Assembly (NCBI RefSeq): GCF_000176915.2
Contig: NC_014844.1
Location: forward strand, 992,001 to 1,056,000
DNA length: 64,000 nt
Source of the DNA: Pseudodesulfovibrio aespoeensis Aspo-2
Lineage (GTDB): Bacteria > Desulfobacterota > Desulfovibrionia > Desulfovibrionales > Desulfovibrionaceae
Direction of reading: 5' to 3'
Shown piece after piece: positions 8,513 through 19,700 of this stretch. Position 1 is the stretch's first letter, and each line of letters opens with the position of its first letter. The position numbers and the translations under genes were made by a program. Under the pieces are notes generated by a model. The model ran no database searches and had not been told where the DNA came from. It saw only the letters and a list, made by a program, of their open reading frames with translations.

Positions 8513-10600
8513 ATGATGGCCAAGCAAGCACAGACCACCCCGGAGATGCCGAGAAGCATCGGCGGGGCCAGGCAGGGCGTCAAGATCGGCGTTGTCCTGG
8601 CTTTCGTCCTGGTGATTTCGGTGGGCATCCTGTTCCTGGCGGGCAGGGCGGTATCGAACAAGCACGCCGAAGGCGTGGAGAATCAGGAGAAGCGGCTCAA
8701 CCTCCTGGCCCATGGTCGGGCCGAGGTGTTCGAGGCGTGGCTCTCCGAGCTTTCGCGCCAGGGCGACCGGCTGATCAAATCAGACCTCTTTCGCCTCTAC
8801 GGGGCCGAGGTGGACAATGTGGAGGGCGACCTGCGCGCCATCTTCGGCGTGGCTGGGGCCGAGGGGCTGGCAGAGGGCCAGGGGTCGGAACTGGCCGCCC
8901 AGCTGCCCATGATGCAGAACATGCTCCGGGAGTTCTCCACCTATTCGGGCTTTCTCAACGGGCGCATCCTGACCCGCAGCGGCGATGCCTATATTGCCAC
9001 GGACGGCTACCTGCCGCCCATGAGCGAGGTCCAGCTGGCCCAGGCCAGGGAGGCCGTGGCTTCCAAGTTGCCGAGGTTCTCGCCCCTGCGCAAGACGGCC
9101 CAGGGGCTTGAGATGGACATCTATGTGCCCATGTTTCCCCCGGATGTCGAGGATGGCGGCGGCGAGGCCATTGGCGCGCTGATGATGACCCGTCAGGTGA
9201 CGGGCAAGATCACCGAGCTGCTTTCCAACTCCGCCCTCTCGGCCAAGGGCGAACGGACCCGGCTGATGCAGAAGGCCGAAGGCGGTTTTCGCGAGGTCAC
9301 GCCCTGGACCTCGGAGGGGTTCACCGACGTGAACGCCCGGCTTGAACTGGACGCCCAGGGCGATCTGCCCTTTGGCCCCCGCGAGAGCCTGTCGGACCGC
9401 GATCAGCAGGTCTACTCCCTTGGGGTGCGCGTGGAAGGCCCGCAGTGGTGGGTGGTGCAGGAGTCGGATTACGACGCGGCCATGGTCCCCATCGACAACT
9501 TCACCCGCACGGTCTACATCGTGGCCGGGCTCGGCATCCTCACGGCCCTGCTCATCGCCGGGCTGGCGTGGTGGGTGCTGGCCGGGGTGCAGAGCCAGCG
9601 CATCGCCCAGGAATTCCAGGCCCTGGCCGCCCAGATCGACGACCAGAAGCGGTTCATCGACTCCATCAACGCCAACATCGACGAGTTCATCACCTTGAAG
9701 GACGCAGCCGGGCGCTACACCTACGTCAACGACGCCTTTGCCCAGGCCGTGGGTCGGAGCAAGGTGGAGCTGATCGGCATGGACGCGGCTGCGGTCTTCG
9801 GGTTCGACACGGCCAAGCGGCTGTCCTCCGTGGACGAGAACGTGTGCGCCGAGCAGCGCAAGATGACCATCAACGAGCCGGTCTTCCTGCGCTCCCAACG
9901 GCACCAGTTCCAGATTTCCAAGTCGCCCTACTGCGATCAGAACGGGGCGTGCCAAGGCATTGTCGAGGTCTACCGCGACATCACCGAGTTCGTGGCCGTG
10001 CAGGAGAAGAACAAGCGGCTCATCCGACGCGCCATGGAGGCGCTGGGTTCCACCATCGAGGCCGCCGACCCGTACCTTGGAGGCCACACCAAGCTCCTGG
10101 CCGGGCTCTCGGTGGAGGTGGCCAGGGTCATGGCGCTGCCCGAGATGGACATCTCCGAGATCGAGACCGCGGCCAACCTCTCGCAGATCGGCAAGATGTT
10201 CGTGCCCAACGAGATCCTGACCAAGCCGGGCAGACTCACCGACGAGGAGATGGCGGTCATGGAGGGGCATGTGGAACACGCCTACCGCATCCTCAAGGAC
10301 ATCGACATCGCCGAGGGCGTGCTCATGGCCATCTATCAGATGAACGAGCGCGACGACGGCACAGGCTACCCCAAGAAGCTCAAGCGCGATGATATATTCC
10401 TGTCCGCGCGCATCCTCTCGGCGCTCAACGTCTTCTGCGCCATGATCCGGCCCAGGGCTTATCGCGGGGCCAAGGAGCCGCAACAGGCGCTGGAGATCCT
10501 GGCCGCCGAGTCGGCCAAGTTCGACCAGGCCGTGGTCAAGGCCCTGGCCGAAGTCGTCAGGACGCCCGCTGGCGAGCGGCTGGTCACGGCCAAGGCGTAG
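8513..10600 (+). CDS. Two-TM sensor with PAS and degenerate HD-GYP domain; candidate LapD substitute
   Basis: 695 residues. First membrane helix about 24-46, a periplasmic domain of about 290 residues (sensor, Cache-like in size), second helix about 338-362, a PAS domain (about 380-500, ending in IVEVYRDITEF), then an HD-GYP-type domain (about 515-680). The HD-GYP skeleton is clear: PNEILTKPGRLTDEE, a conserved H in MEGHVEHAY, DGTGYP and a final RAYRGAKEP. The metal ligands are lost: the HD of LHDIGK is replaced by S557-Q558, and the HHE motif reads M610-N611-E612. It should therefore bind but not hydrolyse c-di-GMP, or have another role. It starts 52 bp after lapG with GGAG 7-10 nt upstream. 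LapD normally holds this position; no GGDEF/EAL LapD is present in the locus. Assignment as LapG regulator is inference. Confidence 0.8.
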   Translation: MMAKQAQTTPEMPRSIGGARQGVKIGVVLAFVLVISVGILFLAGRAVSNKHAEGVENQEKRLNLLAHGRAEVFEAWLSELSRQGDRLIKSDLFRLYGAEVDNVEGDLRAIFGVAGAEGLAEGQGSELAAQLPMMQNMLREFSTYSGFLNGRILTRSGDAYIATDGYLPPMSEVQLAQAREAVASKLPRFSPLRKTAQGLEMDIYVPMFPPDVEDGGGEAIGALMMTRQVTGKITELLSNSALSAKGERTRLMQKAEGGFREVTPWTSEGFTDVNARLELDAQGDLPFGPRESLSDRDQQVYSLGVRVEGPQWWVVQESDYDAAMVPIDNFTRTVYIVAGLGILTALLIAGLAWWVLAGVQSQRIAQEFQALAAQIDDQKRFIDSINANIDEFITLKDAAGRYTYVNDAFAQAVGRSKVELIGMDAAAVFGFDTAKRLSSVDENVCAEQRKMTINEPVFLRSQRHQFQISKSPYCDQNGACQGIVEVYRDITEFVAVQEKNKRLIRRAMEALGSTIEAADPYLGGHTKLLAGLSVEVARVMALPEMDISEIETAANLSQIGKMFVPNEILTKPGRLTDEEMAVMEGHVEHAYRILKDIDIAEGVLMAIYQMNERDDGTGYPKKLKRDDIFLSARILSALNVFCAMIRPRAYRGAKEPQQALEILAAESAKFDQAVVKALAEVVRTPAGERLVTAKA

Positions 10601-10623
10601 GCGCGAACTCCATCTGGTCATGC

Positions 10624-10656
10624 AAGGCCCCGGCGCATCTGCGCCGGGGCCTTTTT
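10624..10656 (+). terminator. Rho-independent terminator after the lapB-lapC-lapG-sensor operon
   Basis: Perfect 14-bp stem (10624-10637 with 10640-10653), 2-nt loop and a T run to 10656, 24 bp after the sensor stop codon. It closes the four-gene plus-strand operon. Confidence 0.9.
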
Positions 10657-10785
10657 CTGTGCATCAGACTCGTACGGGGAAAAACGCGAAAATGATGTTT
10701 GCACAACCGCAACTCTTCCTGTACTTCTTCCGGTTCCGGAATAGAATAGGCTCACCCCCGCACCGTCTCATCAGTCGAGGAATCT

Positions 10786-12162
10786 ATGCACATCAAACGC
10801 TGGAAGGCCGAAAACGGCTACAGACAGGCTATGGTCCTGGGGCTGCCGCTTGTTATAAGCATGGTCTCGTCATCGGTCATGACCTTTACCGACCGCATCT
10901 TTCTTGGCGGCTACTCTCTGGACGCGCTGGCCGCGTCGCTCCCGGCCAGCATCGCGGCCTTCCTGTTCCTGTCGTTCTTTTTCGGCGTGGTGGAGTATGT
11001 CGGGGTGTTCGTCTCCCAGTACACTGGGGCGACCCGGCACGAGCGGGTGGGCGCGGCCCTGTGGCAGGGGTTGTGGTTCTGCGTGCCGTCCGGCCTGTTC
11101 CTGGCCTCGTTGTGGTTCGTGGCTGGGCCGCTCTTTGCCCTGGCCGGGCATCCGCCCGAGGTCCAGGAGCTGGAGGTGGCCTATTTTCGCATCCTGACTC
11201 TGGGCGGCGGCCCTTTCCTGGTGGGTGTCTGCCTCTCCTGCTTTTTCTCGGGCCGGGGCATGACCAAGCCGGTCATGATCGTGAACACGGCGGCAACCGT
11301 CCTGAACATCCCGCTCGACTACTGTCTGATCAACGGCATCGGGCCGTTCCCGGAGCTTGGCATCGTGGGCGCGGGCATCGCCACGCTGGTCGGATTCACC
11401 TTGCCCGCCGTCTGTTTCGGCATCATGGCTTTCACCCGCAGGAACGAGGAGCGCTTCAAGATCCGCTCCGCCTGGCGCCTGGACCGGGATCTGTTTGGCC
11501 GGTTCATGCGCTTTGGTCTGCCCGGCGGGGTGCAGTTCTTCATCGACATGTTTGCCGTGACCTTCTTCGTCTTCATGGTCGGGCGTATCGGCCCCACCGA
11601 GCTGGCTGCCACCAATGTGGCCGTTTCCATTTACACACTTGCCTTTATGCCCATGATCGGCATGCATGTGGCCACCAGCATCATGGTGGGGCAGGCCATG
11701 GGCCGGGGGGAGCCGGATCAGGCGGCCTATGCCACCAAGAGCGCGCTGCACTTAGCCCTGGCCTACATGCTGAGCATGGGCGCGCTCTTCGTGCTTTTCC
11801 CGGCACCGTTCATCGAGCTGTTCCAGGCGCGTGGCGACACGGCGGCTGATTTCGCCCCGGTCATGGCCATGGGCACGATCCTGCTCCGGTATGTGGCTGG
11901 CTTCACCCTGCTGGACGCCATTGCCATCACCTACATGGGCGGCCTTAAAGGTGCGGGCGACACCCGGTTCATCATGTTCACCATGGCTGCGGCCTCGGTC
12001 TGCTGCATGGTCATCCCCCTGTCCGTGCTCAAGCAGTTCGGGGCCGTGGGCATCCACTCCGCGTGGATATGTCTGGTGGTCTACGTCGCCGCGCTGGCCA
12101 CGTCGTTCATGATTCGCTTCCGCAAGGGGCCGTGGCGCACTGTCCGCCTCATTGGGAAGTAG
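10786..12162 (+). CDS. MATE family efflux transporter
   Basis: 458 residues, almost wholly hydrophobic with about 12 predicted membrane helices, as expected for MATE (NorM/DinF) Na+ or H+ antiporters that export cationic compounds. Seen: an N-terminal segment GLPLVISMVSSSVMTFTDRI, a repeated half with FGLPGGVQFFIDMF, and YMGGLKGAGDTRF late in the protein, all typical of the family. GAGGAA lies about 5 nt upstream of the ATG at 10786. It sits between the Lap operon terminator and a second terminator, so it is probably a separate transcription unit with no direct part in adhesin secretion. Confidence 0.88.
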   Translation: MHIKRWKAENGYRQAMVLGLPLVISMVSSSVMTFTDRIFLGGYSLDALAASLPASIAAFLFLSFFFGVVEYVGVFVSQYTGATRHERVGAALWQGLWFCVPSGLFLASLWFVAGPLFALAGHPPEVQELEVAYFRILTLGGGPFLVGVCLSCFFSGRGMTKPVMIVNTAATVLNIPLDYCLINGIGPFPELGIVGAGIATLVGFTLPAVCFGIMAFTRRNEERFKIRSAWRLDRDLFGRFMRFGLPGGVQFFIDMFAVTFFVFMVGRIGPTELAATNVAVSIYTLAFMPMIGMHVATSIMVGQAMGRGEPDQAAYATKSALHLALAYMLSMGALFVLFPAPFIELFQARGDTAADFAPVMAMGTILLRYVAGFTLLDAIAITYMGGLKGAGDTRFIMFTMAAASVCCMVIPLSVLKQFGAVGIHSAWICLVVYVAALATSFMIRFRKGPWRTVRLIGK

Positions 12163-12263
12163 CGCGCGGGTGTGACCGGTGTCTGGAGCCAGTCACGGCA
12201 GGCCGGGCACGCACTCCGCCATGGCGGATTCACGAGACCCGACCGGTATGCGGTATGAGAAGA

Positions 12264-12291
12264 GGCGCGGCCATATGGCCGCGCCCCTTTT
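12264..12291 (+). terminator. Terminator between convergent MATE and tolC genes
   Basis: A 22-nt perfect palindrome (12264-12285) followed by CCTTTT on the plus strand. The minus-strand side is followed by a weaker TCTTCTC, so it may serve both convergent genes. Confidence 0.75.
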
Positions 12292-12315
12292 CTTGCGAGT
12301 GAAATTCGATGTCGG

Positions 12316-13650
12316 CTACTGCGGGAGGGTGTTGTACGTGTTCTCGGAAACTTCGAAGGTCTTGATGAGCTGACCCTGGAGGTTGAGGAACTTGTAGAGG
12401 GTGAAATCCCGGTTGCTCTGGGCGGTTTCGAGCAGCACGCTGTTGCTGAACACCTCGTTGATGGCGTCGAGCACGTCAAGGAGCGAGCGCTGGCCGACAT
12501 TGAACTGCATCAGGTACATGTCGCGCGACTCGATGCTGTACTGGAGGGCTTCCTGGTGCTTCCCGATCTGGCCGACGGCAGTGCCGTATTCGGCCCAGGC
12601 CGAGGCCACCTGACGGGTCAGGTCGTCGATGGTGTCCTGAAGATCCTGCTGGGCCTGCCTGATGCGGGCGCTGGCTGCCTGGGTGGACTGGTAGTCAGTC
12701 CCGCTGCTGAACAGGTTCCAGGACATGGCGAGCATGGCCCGGTCGTCGCGCAGATAGGCCTGTGAGCCGTCGAGGTGGTCGGTGTAGCGGGAGCTGACCT
12801 TGATGTCGAGGTCAGGGTAGTAGTTGGACCGGGTCACGTTCCGGTCCTGCTCGGTGACGACTATCTCGGCCTTGTAGGTCTTGATCTTGGGGTTGTTGTC
12901 CAAGGCGGTCTCAAGAATCTGATCCAGGGAGGCCGGGACATATTCCGGGTGGTAGTCCAGCTCTGCCAGGGGGCCGGGGGTCTTGCCTGTCTGGCGGACG
13001 TACTCTGCCTCGGCGGTGCGCAAATCTCCCGTGTAGGTGATGAGCGTGGTTTCGGCACGGGCCACGCGGCCCCGCGCCTGCATCTCGTCGGCCTTGCTGC
13101 CTGCCCCGCCCGCCACGCGTTCGGCAATGGAATCGAGCACGCCCTGGTGGTCGGTGATGTTGCCTTCGGCCAGGGTCACCAGTTTGCGGATGCGGACCAT
13201 GTCGATGTGCGCGCGGATGGCATTCAGGGCGATGGATTCCACTGTGTCGAAAAGGCGGCTCTCGGCGGATTCGAGCCGTGCCTGCGAGCCCTGGTAGGCG
13301 CTCAGTCGGTCCATGCCGTCAAAAACGTTCTGGGTCAGGGTCAGGGTGGAGTCTGACGCTCTGCGGCTGCGGCCCTCGGTATCCTGGGCGCGGGCCGTGG
13401 AGCTGTTGTATTTCTGAAAGCCGTATTGCGACGACAGGTCCAGGGAGGGGAAGAAGCGACCCAGGGACGCGGAGAGATCCCTGGACACGGCCTCGCGGTT
13501 GAACAGGAGCGCCTTGATCTGCGGGTGATGTTTGACTGCGTCCACCACGGATTCCTTGAGGGTGGTGGTGCCGTCAACATCTGCGGACGTCGGTTGTGCA
13601 AGGACGAGGGTGATGGCGAAAATGGCCGGTATGATCAGGAGTCGTTTCAT
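12316..13650 (-). CDS. lapE: TolC-family outer membrane channel of the type I secretion system
   Basis: 444 residues. Outer membrane efflux protein; the exit duct for the adhesin. Signal peptide MKRLLIIPAIFAITLVLAQPTSA, then two TolC-like halves rich in helix: residues containing DAVKHHPQIKALLFNREA (first half) and LETALDNNPKIKTYKAEI (second half), the usual internal duplication. I chose the ATG at 13650 because it begins a clean signal peptide; an in-frame TTG at 13683 would add 11 residues. It lies downstream of the adhesin gene on the same strand, separated by a terminator at 13736-13767. Symbol by analogy with Pseudomonas lapE. Confidence 0.88.
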   Translation of the reverse strand: MKRLLIIPAIFAITLVLAQPTSADVDGTTTLKESVVDAVKHHPQIKALLFNREAVSRDLSASLGRFFPSLDLSSQYGFQKYNSSTARAQDTEGRSRRASDSTLTLTQNVFDGMDRLSAYQGSQARLESAESRLFDTVESIALNAIRAHIDMVRIRKLVTLAEGNITDHQGVLDSIAERVAGGAGSKADEMQARGRVARAETTLITYTGDLRTAEAEYVRQTGKTPGPLAELDYHPEYVPASLDQILETALDNNPKIKTYKAEIVVTEQDRNVTRSNYYPDLDIKVSSRYTDHLDGSQAYLRDDRAMLAMSWNLFSSGTDYQSTQAASARIRQAQQDLQDTIDDLTRQVASAWAEYGTAVGQIGKHQEALQYSIESRDMYLMQFNVGQRSLLDVLDAINEVFSNSVLLETAQSNRDFTLYKFLNLQGQLIKTFEVSENTYNTLPQ

Positions 13651-13735
13651 TGCGTCCGTGGCTATGGGTTTCGTGCGTCTCAAAGGATAGCGAATAGGTA
13701 TAATTATTTTGTGGACAAGGCAAGCGCGGAGGAGG

Positions 13736-13767
13736 GAAAAGGCCCGGCTTTCATGGAAAGCCGGGCC
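13736..13767 (-). terminator. Terminator after the adhesin gene
   Basis: 12-bp perfect stem (13767-13756 with 13752-13741), 3-nt loop, then TTTTCC on the minus strand. It lies 14 bp after the adhesin stop and before tolC, so tolC needs read-through or its own promoter. Confidence 0.85.
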
Positions 13768-13781
13768 ATTGTCGTGGCAGG

Positions 13782-16700
13782 TTAGAAGTCGGACTTGTTG
13801 TCGGCCTCGACCAGCATCTGGATCAGGGAATCAGCCGTGGTGTCCGTGTTCACAATCGGGTTGTGGTTGGTGAAGTCTGAGGGCGTCACGCCGAGCAGCT
13901 TGACCACGATGTCTTGATCGCCGTTGGTGATCACCAGCTGCGTGTAGTCCTGGGTGCTGCTCATGATGATGTTGTCGATGGACAGGCCGTCGCCCAGTTC
14001 CAGGACATCCTGGCGCACGTTGAAGTCGGACACGATCATCTCGCCGCCGCCGTCTGCCAGGACGGACTGGTCGATGAAGATGGTGTCGTTGCCGGAACCC
14101 AGTTCCACCTGATCGTACCCGGTACCGGCGATGACCATGTCGTTGCCGGTGCCGCCGTAGATCAGGTCATCGCCTGCGCCGCCCACCAGCAGATCGTTGC
14201 CGTGGTCTCCCACCAAGGTGTCGTTGCCGTCGCCGCCGAACAGGGTGTCGTGGCCGGTACCGCCGTCCAGGGAGTCGTCGCCTGCGCCGCCGCTCAGCAG
14301 ATCGTCGCCGTGGTCACCGAGCAGGGTGTCGTTGCCGTCGCCGCCGAGCAGGGTGTCGTTGCCGGTGCCGCCGTCCATGGAGTCGTTGCCCGCGCCGCCG
14401 ACCAGCACGTCGTTGCCGTTGCCGCCCAGCAGGGTGTCGTTGCCGCTTCCGCCGCTGATCATGTCGTCGGCGTTGCCGCCATCAAGGGAGTCGTTGCCGG
14501 AGCCGCCGTAGAGGATGTCGTTGGCGTCGCCGCCGTAGAGCGTGTCGTTGCCCGCGCCGCCGTGCAGGGTGTCGCTGCCCAGGCCGCCGTAGGCCAGATC
14601 GTCGCCGCTGCCGCCTTGGAAGACGCCGTCGTTGGTGAAGGCGAGCTTGACGCTGAGATCGTTGAAGTCGTCGTCATCGACGTTGGAGGTCTGGTCGTCG
14701 ATACTCACGGTCACGCTCTGGTAGTCGCTCAAGGTCATGCCGGGCTGCCCGCCCCAGGAGTACTTGAAGGTCGCTTCCTCGCCATTGGGGTTGAACTGGG
14801 CGTCGTCAAACTTCACGTCCACTATCCGGGTGGTGGTGTCGGCGCTGGCCAGGGCCAGGGCCCACTGGCCGTTGCTCATGACGAAGTGGAGCGTGGCGCT
14901 GGTGTCGAGGCCCTGGTTGGCACCGTTGGGGATCAGGAAGAAGCGTATCGACGCGTCTTCGGAAAAGGCCTTGAGCACTTCCTGCGGCAGGGCGCTCTTG
15001 GAGTTGAACAGGATGATCTCCGGGTCGCTCGGGTTGTTGTTTTCGTCCACGGTGTAGATGCCGAGCATGTTGGAGTATCCCGCGCTTTCGGACTGGAAGA
15101 TCACTTCCTGGCCGGTCACGTTGTAGTCCACAATGGGCGCATCGGTCGGGATGTCCACGTCGATGGTGGTGGTCGCCATGTTGCTGGTCTGGGCCTGGTT
15201 GCCCTCGGCGTCTGTCACCTGGACCGTGACCGTGCGGGCAGTATCCGCATCGCTGGTGGTGGAGAAGGTGATGGCCTTGATGGCGCTCTCGTATTCCGCC
15301 GCCGTGGCCGACCCGCTCAGGGTGACGATGATCTGGCCGTCAGCCGTGACCTCGGTGTCCACGAACAGGCCCGACACGCCGTCGGTGTTCAGTTCGTCAC
15401 CTTCCATGGCGTTGGTCAGGGTGATCACGGCCTTGCTCATTGTGGCCGAGTCCACGTCGGTGATGGCGATGTCGCCCACCACGGACACGGCATCCTCGCC
15501 GCCGACAAAGGTGGTGGTTTCAAGGCCTACCGTCGGGGCGTCGTTGACCGCCGTGATGTTCAGGGCCACCGTGGCGGTGTCAAAGCCGCCGTTGCCGTCG
15601 CTGACGGTGTAGGTGAAGGTGGCCTGCCCGTTGTAATTGGCCTCGGGCTGGAACACGATCTGCCCGCCCACCATGGACACGGTGCCGTGGGTGGCGTCGC
15701 CGACCGAGGTGATGGTCAGGGGGTCGCCGTCCTGGTCCGTGTCGTTGGCCAGCAGGGCGCTGGCGTCCAGGGTGATGGTCTCGTCCTCGGAGAAGAGGCC
15801 GGTGACCACGTCCATGGACTCGCCGCTGACGCTGCGCAGCAGGAAGTCGGAGTTGTTGCCCGAATTACCTGCGCTGTTGGCAAGGGGCATGACCGCTACC
15901 GAGGCTATGGGCAGCCCGTAGCCCAGGGCGGTGACATCAAGGGTGACCGTGGCCAGTCCGTTTGGCGTGCCCTGGACATCCACATAGCCGAGCAGCGCGC
16001 CGCTGGCGTCATAGGCGGCCACGCGGGCCACCTCGATGTGGCCGATGTCGTAGGCATTGCCGTTGACGCCGTCGAACAGGGCCGAGATCTCCAGGGTCAC
16101 GCTCTGCATGGGCTTGTCAAAGGACACGGCCAGCAGTTCCGTGGCAGTGGTCTGGCTGCCGTCGAGCAGGTCCACCTCGCCGCCGTCGATGTTGCCCGGC
16201 GCGCTCACGCCCAGGCCGGAGTAGGCGTAGTGGGTGCCGCCCGTGGTGAAGGAGACGTTCTTGGTGCCCAGGCTCGAGTCGCTCCAGGAACCGGCGTCCA
16301 TCCCGTCGCCGGTCAGGGCGCGCACGGTCACTCCCTGCGCGGCCCATTGTGCCTGGATCTGGCTGACATTGACCCCGGAATCCGGGGTGGTCAGGTCGAT
16401 GGTCACGCCTTCGGTCACGGTCACGCCGCCAAACACGTCGTTGCCCGCCACAGGAGCCTCGTTGGTGTCGATGACCGTCAGGCTCGCGGTCTGGGGCGAG
16501 GAGAGCGCACCGTCAGTGATCTCGTAGCCAAAGGCCACGTCGCCGTTGAAGTCGGCGTCCGGGGTGAAGGTCCAGGTCTGGTCGCCGTTGTCAGCCAGGG
16601 TGCCCTGGCCCTGGGTCAGGGTCAGGTTGGCGATGGACAGTGCGTCGCCGTCCGGGTCTGTGGCTCCGGCCAGGAGCTGGGCGGCCGTGAAGGTGATGGA

Positions 16701-19700
16701 ACCGTCGCCGCCCACGCCGTCCTCATGGATGCTGCCCAGGTCGATGTCCTGGCCCGTGGGGGCCTCGTTGACATCGCCCACGTTGATGGTCAGCGTCTTG
16801 GTGGTGCTTGCAAAGCCGTCGCTGACAGTGACCTCCACCTCGTAGGCGGCGGTGGTCTCGTAATCGAGGCTCGCGCCGTTCTTGAGGGTGACTACACCAG
16901 TTTGCGCGTCGATGGTGAAGGGCGAAGTGTTGCCCGGGTCGGCCAGGGAGTAGGTCAGACCCATGGAGTCGATATCCGTGCCGACCACGCTGGCCACGAT
17001 GGTGCCGCCGGTGGCGTCCTCGTTGACCGTGACGGTTGCGCCCGTCGCCTCGGTCACGGCGTACATGCGCACGTTGTCGATGACGTTGCCGTAACCGTCG
17101 GCGTTATGCGAGGCCAGGGTCAGGGTGCCGCTGCCCGCCTCGGCCACGGTGATGATCACGCGGCCCGTTTCCCAGGCGTCGTCGCCGGGGTTGAAGGAGG
17201 CCACGATTTCGCCGTTCCAGAGCACGTCCACGGTGCCGCTGTCCGCCTCGCCCAGGTTGGAACCGCGGTCGAAGAGGTCGAGCTCGATGACGTATTGGCC
17301 CGGCTCAAGGTTGTTGATTTGTTGCGAGATGACCAGGGCCGCGCGGGAGCCGACGCCCGTGTCGATGACGTTTTCGCCGTCGCTCGCCCCGATGATGCCG
17401 AAGCGGTCGCCGTCCATGACTTCCCAGCGGTCGCCCGCCACCTTGGTCCAGCCTTCGGGGGCGCGGCCATCGGCCCAGCCTCCGGTCTCGATGTCGTAGC
17501 CGCCAGCCACGTTCTCGAAGCTGCCGTTGACGATGAGGTTGGTGCCCGTGTCGGGCGCGGACATCGCAAAGTCGATGACCGGCGCGTCATTGGTGGGCAG
17601 GACCATGAGCGCAGCCGTCTGCGGGGTGGTGTTGACGCCGTCGCTCAATTCGTAGCTGAAGGAAACCTCGCCGTTCCAGTCCTGGGCCGGGGTGAAGGTC
17701 CAGGTTCCGTCCGGGTTGGCGGTCAGGCTGCCCTCGCCCTGGGCCAGGGTCAGGTTCTCCACCGTGAGCGTGCCGCCCTCGGGGTCGTAGGCGCTGCCGA
17801 TCAGTTCGGCACTGGTCATGGTGATGGCCCCTGCGCCGCCCACGCCGTCTTCGAATATCTGGCCCAGGTCCACATTCGCCGCCACCGGGGCCTCGTTGAC
17901 ATCGGCCACGTTGATGGTCAGCGGCTTGGTGGTCACGCCGCCGTCGCCGTCGCTCACGGTCACGTTGATGGTGTAGCTCTGACCGGATTCGTAGTCGAGG
18001 GTCGTGCCCTGCGCCAGGGTGATGACGCCGGTGGCCGGATCAATCACGAACAGGGCGGACTGGCCGGCGAAGCCGTCGCTGTCGCTGAGGCTGAAGGTCA
18101 GGTTCTCGGCTGTGGTCTCAATGTCCGTGCCGATGGCCGAGGCCACATACGCGCCTTCGGCGGCGTTCTCGACCACCGTGACCGCGCCGTCCGCCGCCTC
18201 GGTCATGGCGAACATGCGCACGTTGTCGATGACGTTGCCGTAGCCGTCGGCGTTGTGCGAGGCCAGGGTCAGGGTGCCGCTGCCCGCCTCGGCCACGGTG
18301 ATGATCACGCGGCCCGTCTCCCAGGCGTCGTCGCCGGGGTTGAAGGAACCCACGATTTCACCGTTCCAGAGTATGTCGATGGCGCCGCTGTCTGCCTCGC
18401 CCAGGTTGGAACCGCGGTCGAAGAGGTCGAGTTCGATGACGTATTGGCCCGGTTCGAGGTTGTTGATCTGTTGCGAGATGACCAGGGCCGCGCGGGAGCC
18501 GACGCCCGTGTCGATGACGTTTTCGCCGTCGCTCGCCCCGATAATGCCGAAGCGGTCGCCGTCCATGACTTCCCAGCGGTCGCCCGCCACCTTGGTCCAG
18601 CCTTCGGGGGCGCGGCCATCGGCCCAGCCTCCGGTTTCGATGTCGTAGCCGCCAGCCACGTTCTCGAAGCTGCCGTTGATGATGAGGTTGGTGGTCTGGT
18701 CCGCGCCGGTGAAGCTCAACTCGGGCGCGTCGTTGACCGCGTTGACGGTGATCGCGGCGGTGCCGGTGGCCGTGCCGCCCTGGCCATCGCTGACCGTGTA
18801 GGTGACGGTGTCGGTGCCGTTGTAGTTGGCGTTGGGCGTGTAGGTGATGGTGCCGTCCGCGTTGACGGTCACGGTGCCGTTTTCAGCGGTGGGTGTGCCC
18901 AGGATGGACAGGGTGTCCCCCTCAACGTCGCTGTCGTTGGCCAGCACGTCGATGACGAGCGGGGTGTCCTCATCCGTGGCCAGTCCGGTCTCGTTCTGCA
19001 CGTCGGGCGCATCGTTGATCGCGTTGACGTACAGCTTGGCCGTGGCCGAGGCCGTGCCGCCCTGGCTGTCGGTGATGGTGTAGGTGATGGTGTCGGCGCC
19101 GTTGTAGTTGGCGTTGGGTGTGTAAGTGATGGTGCCGTCCGCGTTGACGGTCACGGTGCCGTGCAGCGCCGTGGGCGTGCCCAGGATGGTCAAGGTGTCG
19201 TTGGCATCGACGTCCGAGTCGTTGGCCAGCACATCGATGACCAGCGGGGTGTCCTCGTCCGTGACCAGCCCGGTCTCGCCGACGGCCACGGGGCGGTCGT
19301 TGGTGCCGTTGACAGTGATGGTCAGGCTGGCGGTGTCGAATCCGCCCTGGCCGTCTGAGATGGTGTAGGTGAAGGTCTCGGTCGCGCTGTCGCCAACACC
19401 CAGCTGCTGCACTTCGGCCAGCGAGTTGTCGAGGGAGTAGGTGTAGCGGCCATTGGCGTTCAGGGTCAGGGTGCCGAACTGCCCGGCGATCTCGGAGCCG
19501 ACGTTGCCCTCTTCGCCGTTGACCGCGCTCACGGTCAGGGTGTCGCCGTCGATGTCCGTGTCGTTGCTCTTGACGTTGCCGGTGACGCGGCTTGCGCCCT
19601 CGTTGATGGCGCGCACGTCGGCGGTGGCAACGGGTGCGTCGTTGGTGCCGTTGATGGTCACGGTCAGGGTGGCGGAGCGGGTCGCGCCGTTGTCGTCAGT

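Noticed and set aside
13914-19358. 1814-codon open frame on the plus strand opposite the adhesin
   Set aside because: Its sequence is Val/Ala/Gly/Asp-rich shadow coding that mirrors the adhesin repeats; it has no domain and arises from high GC and repeat structure.
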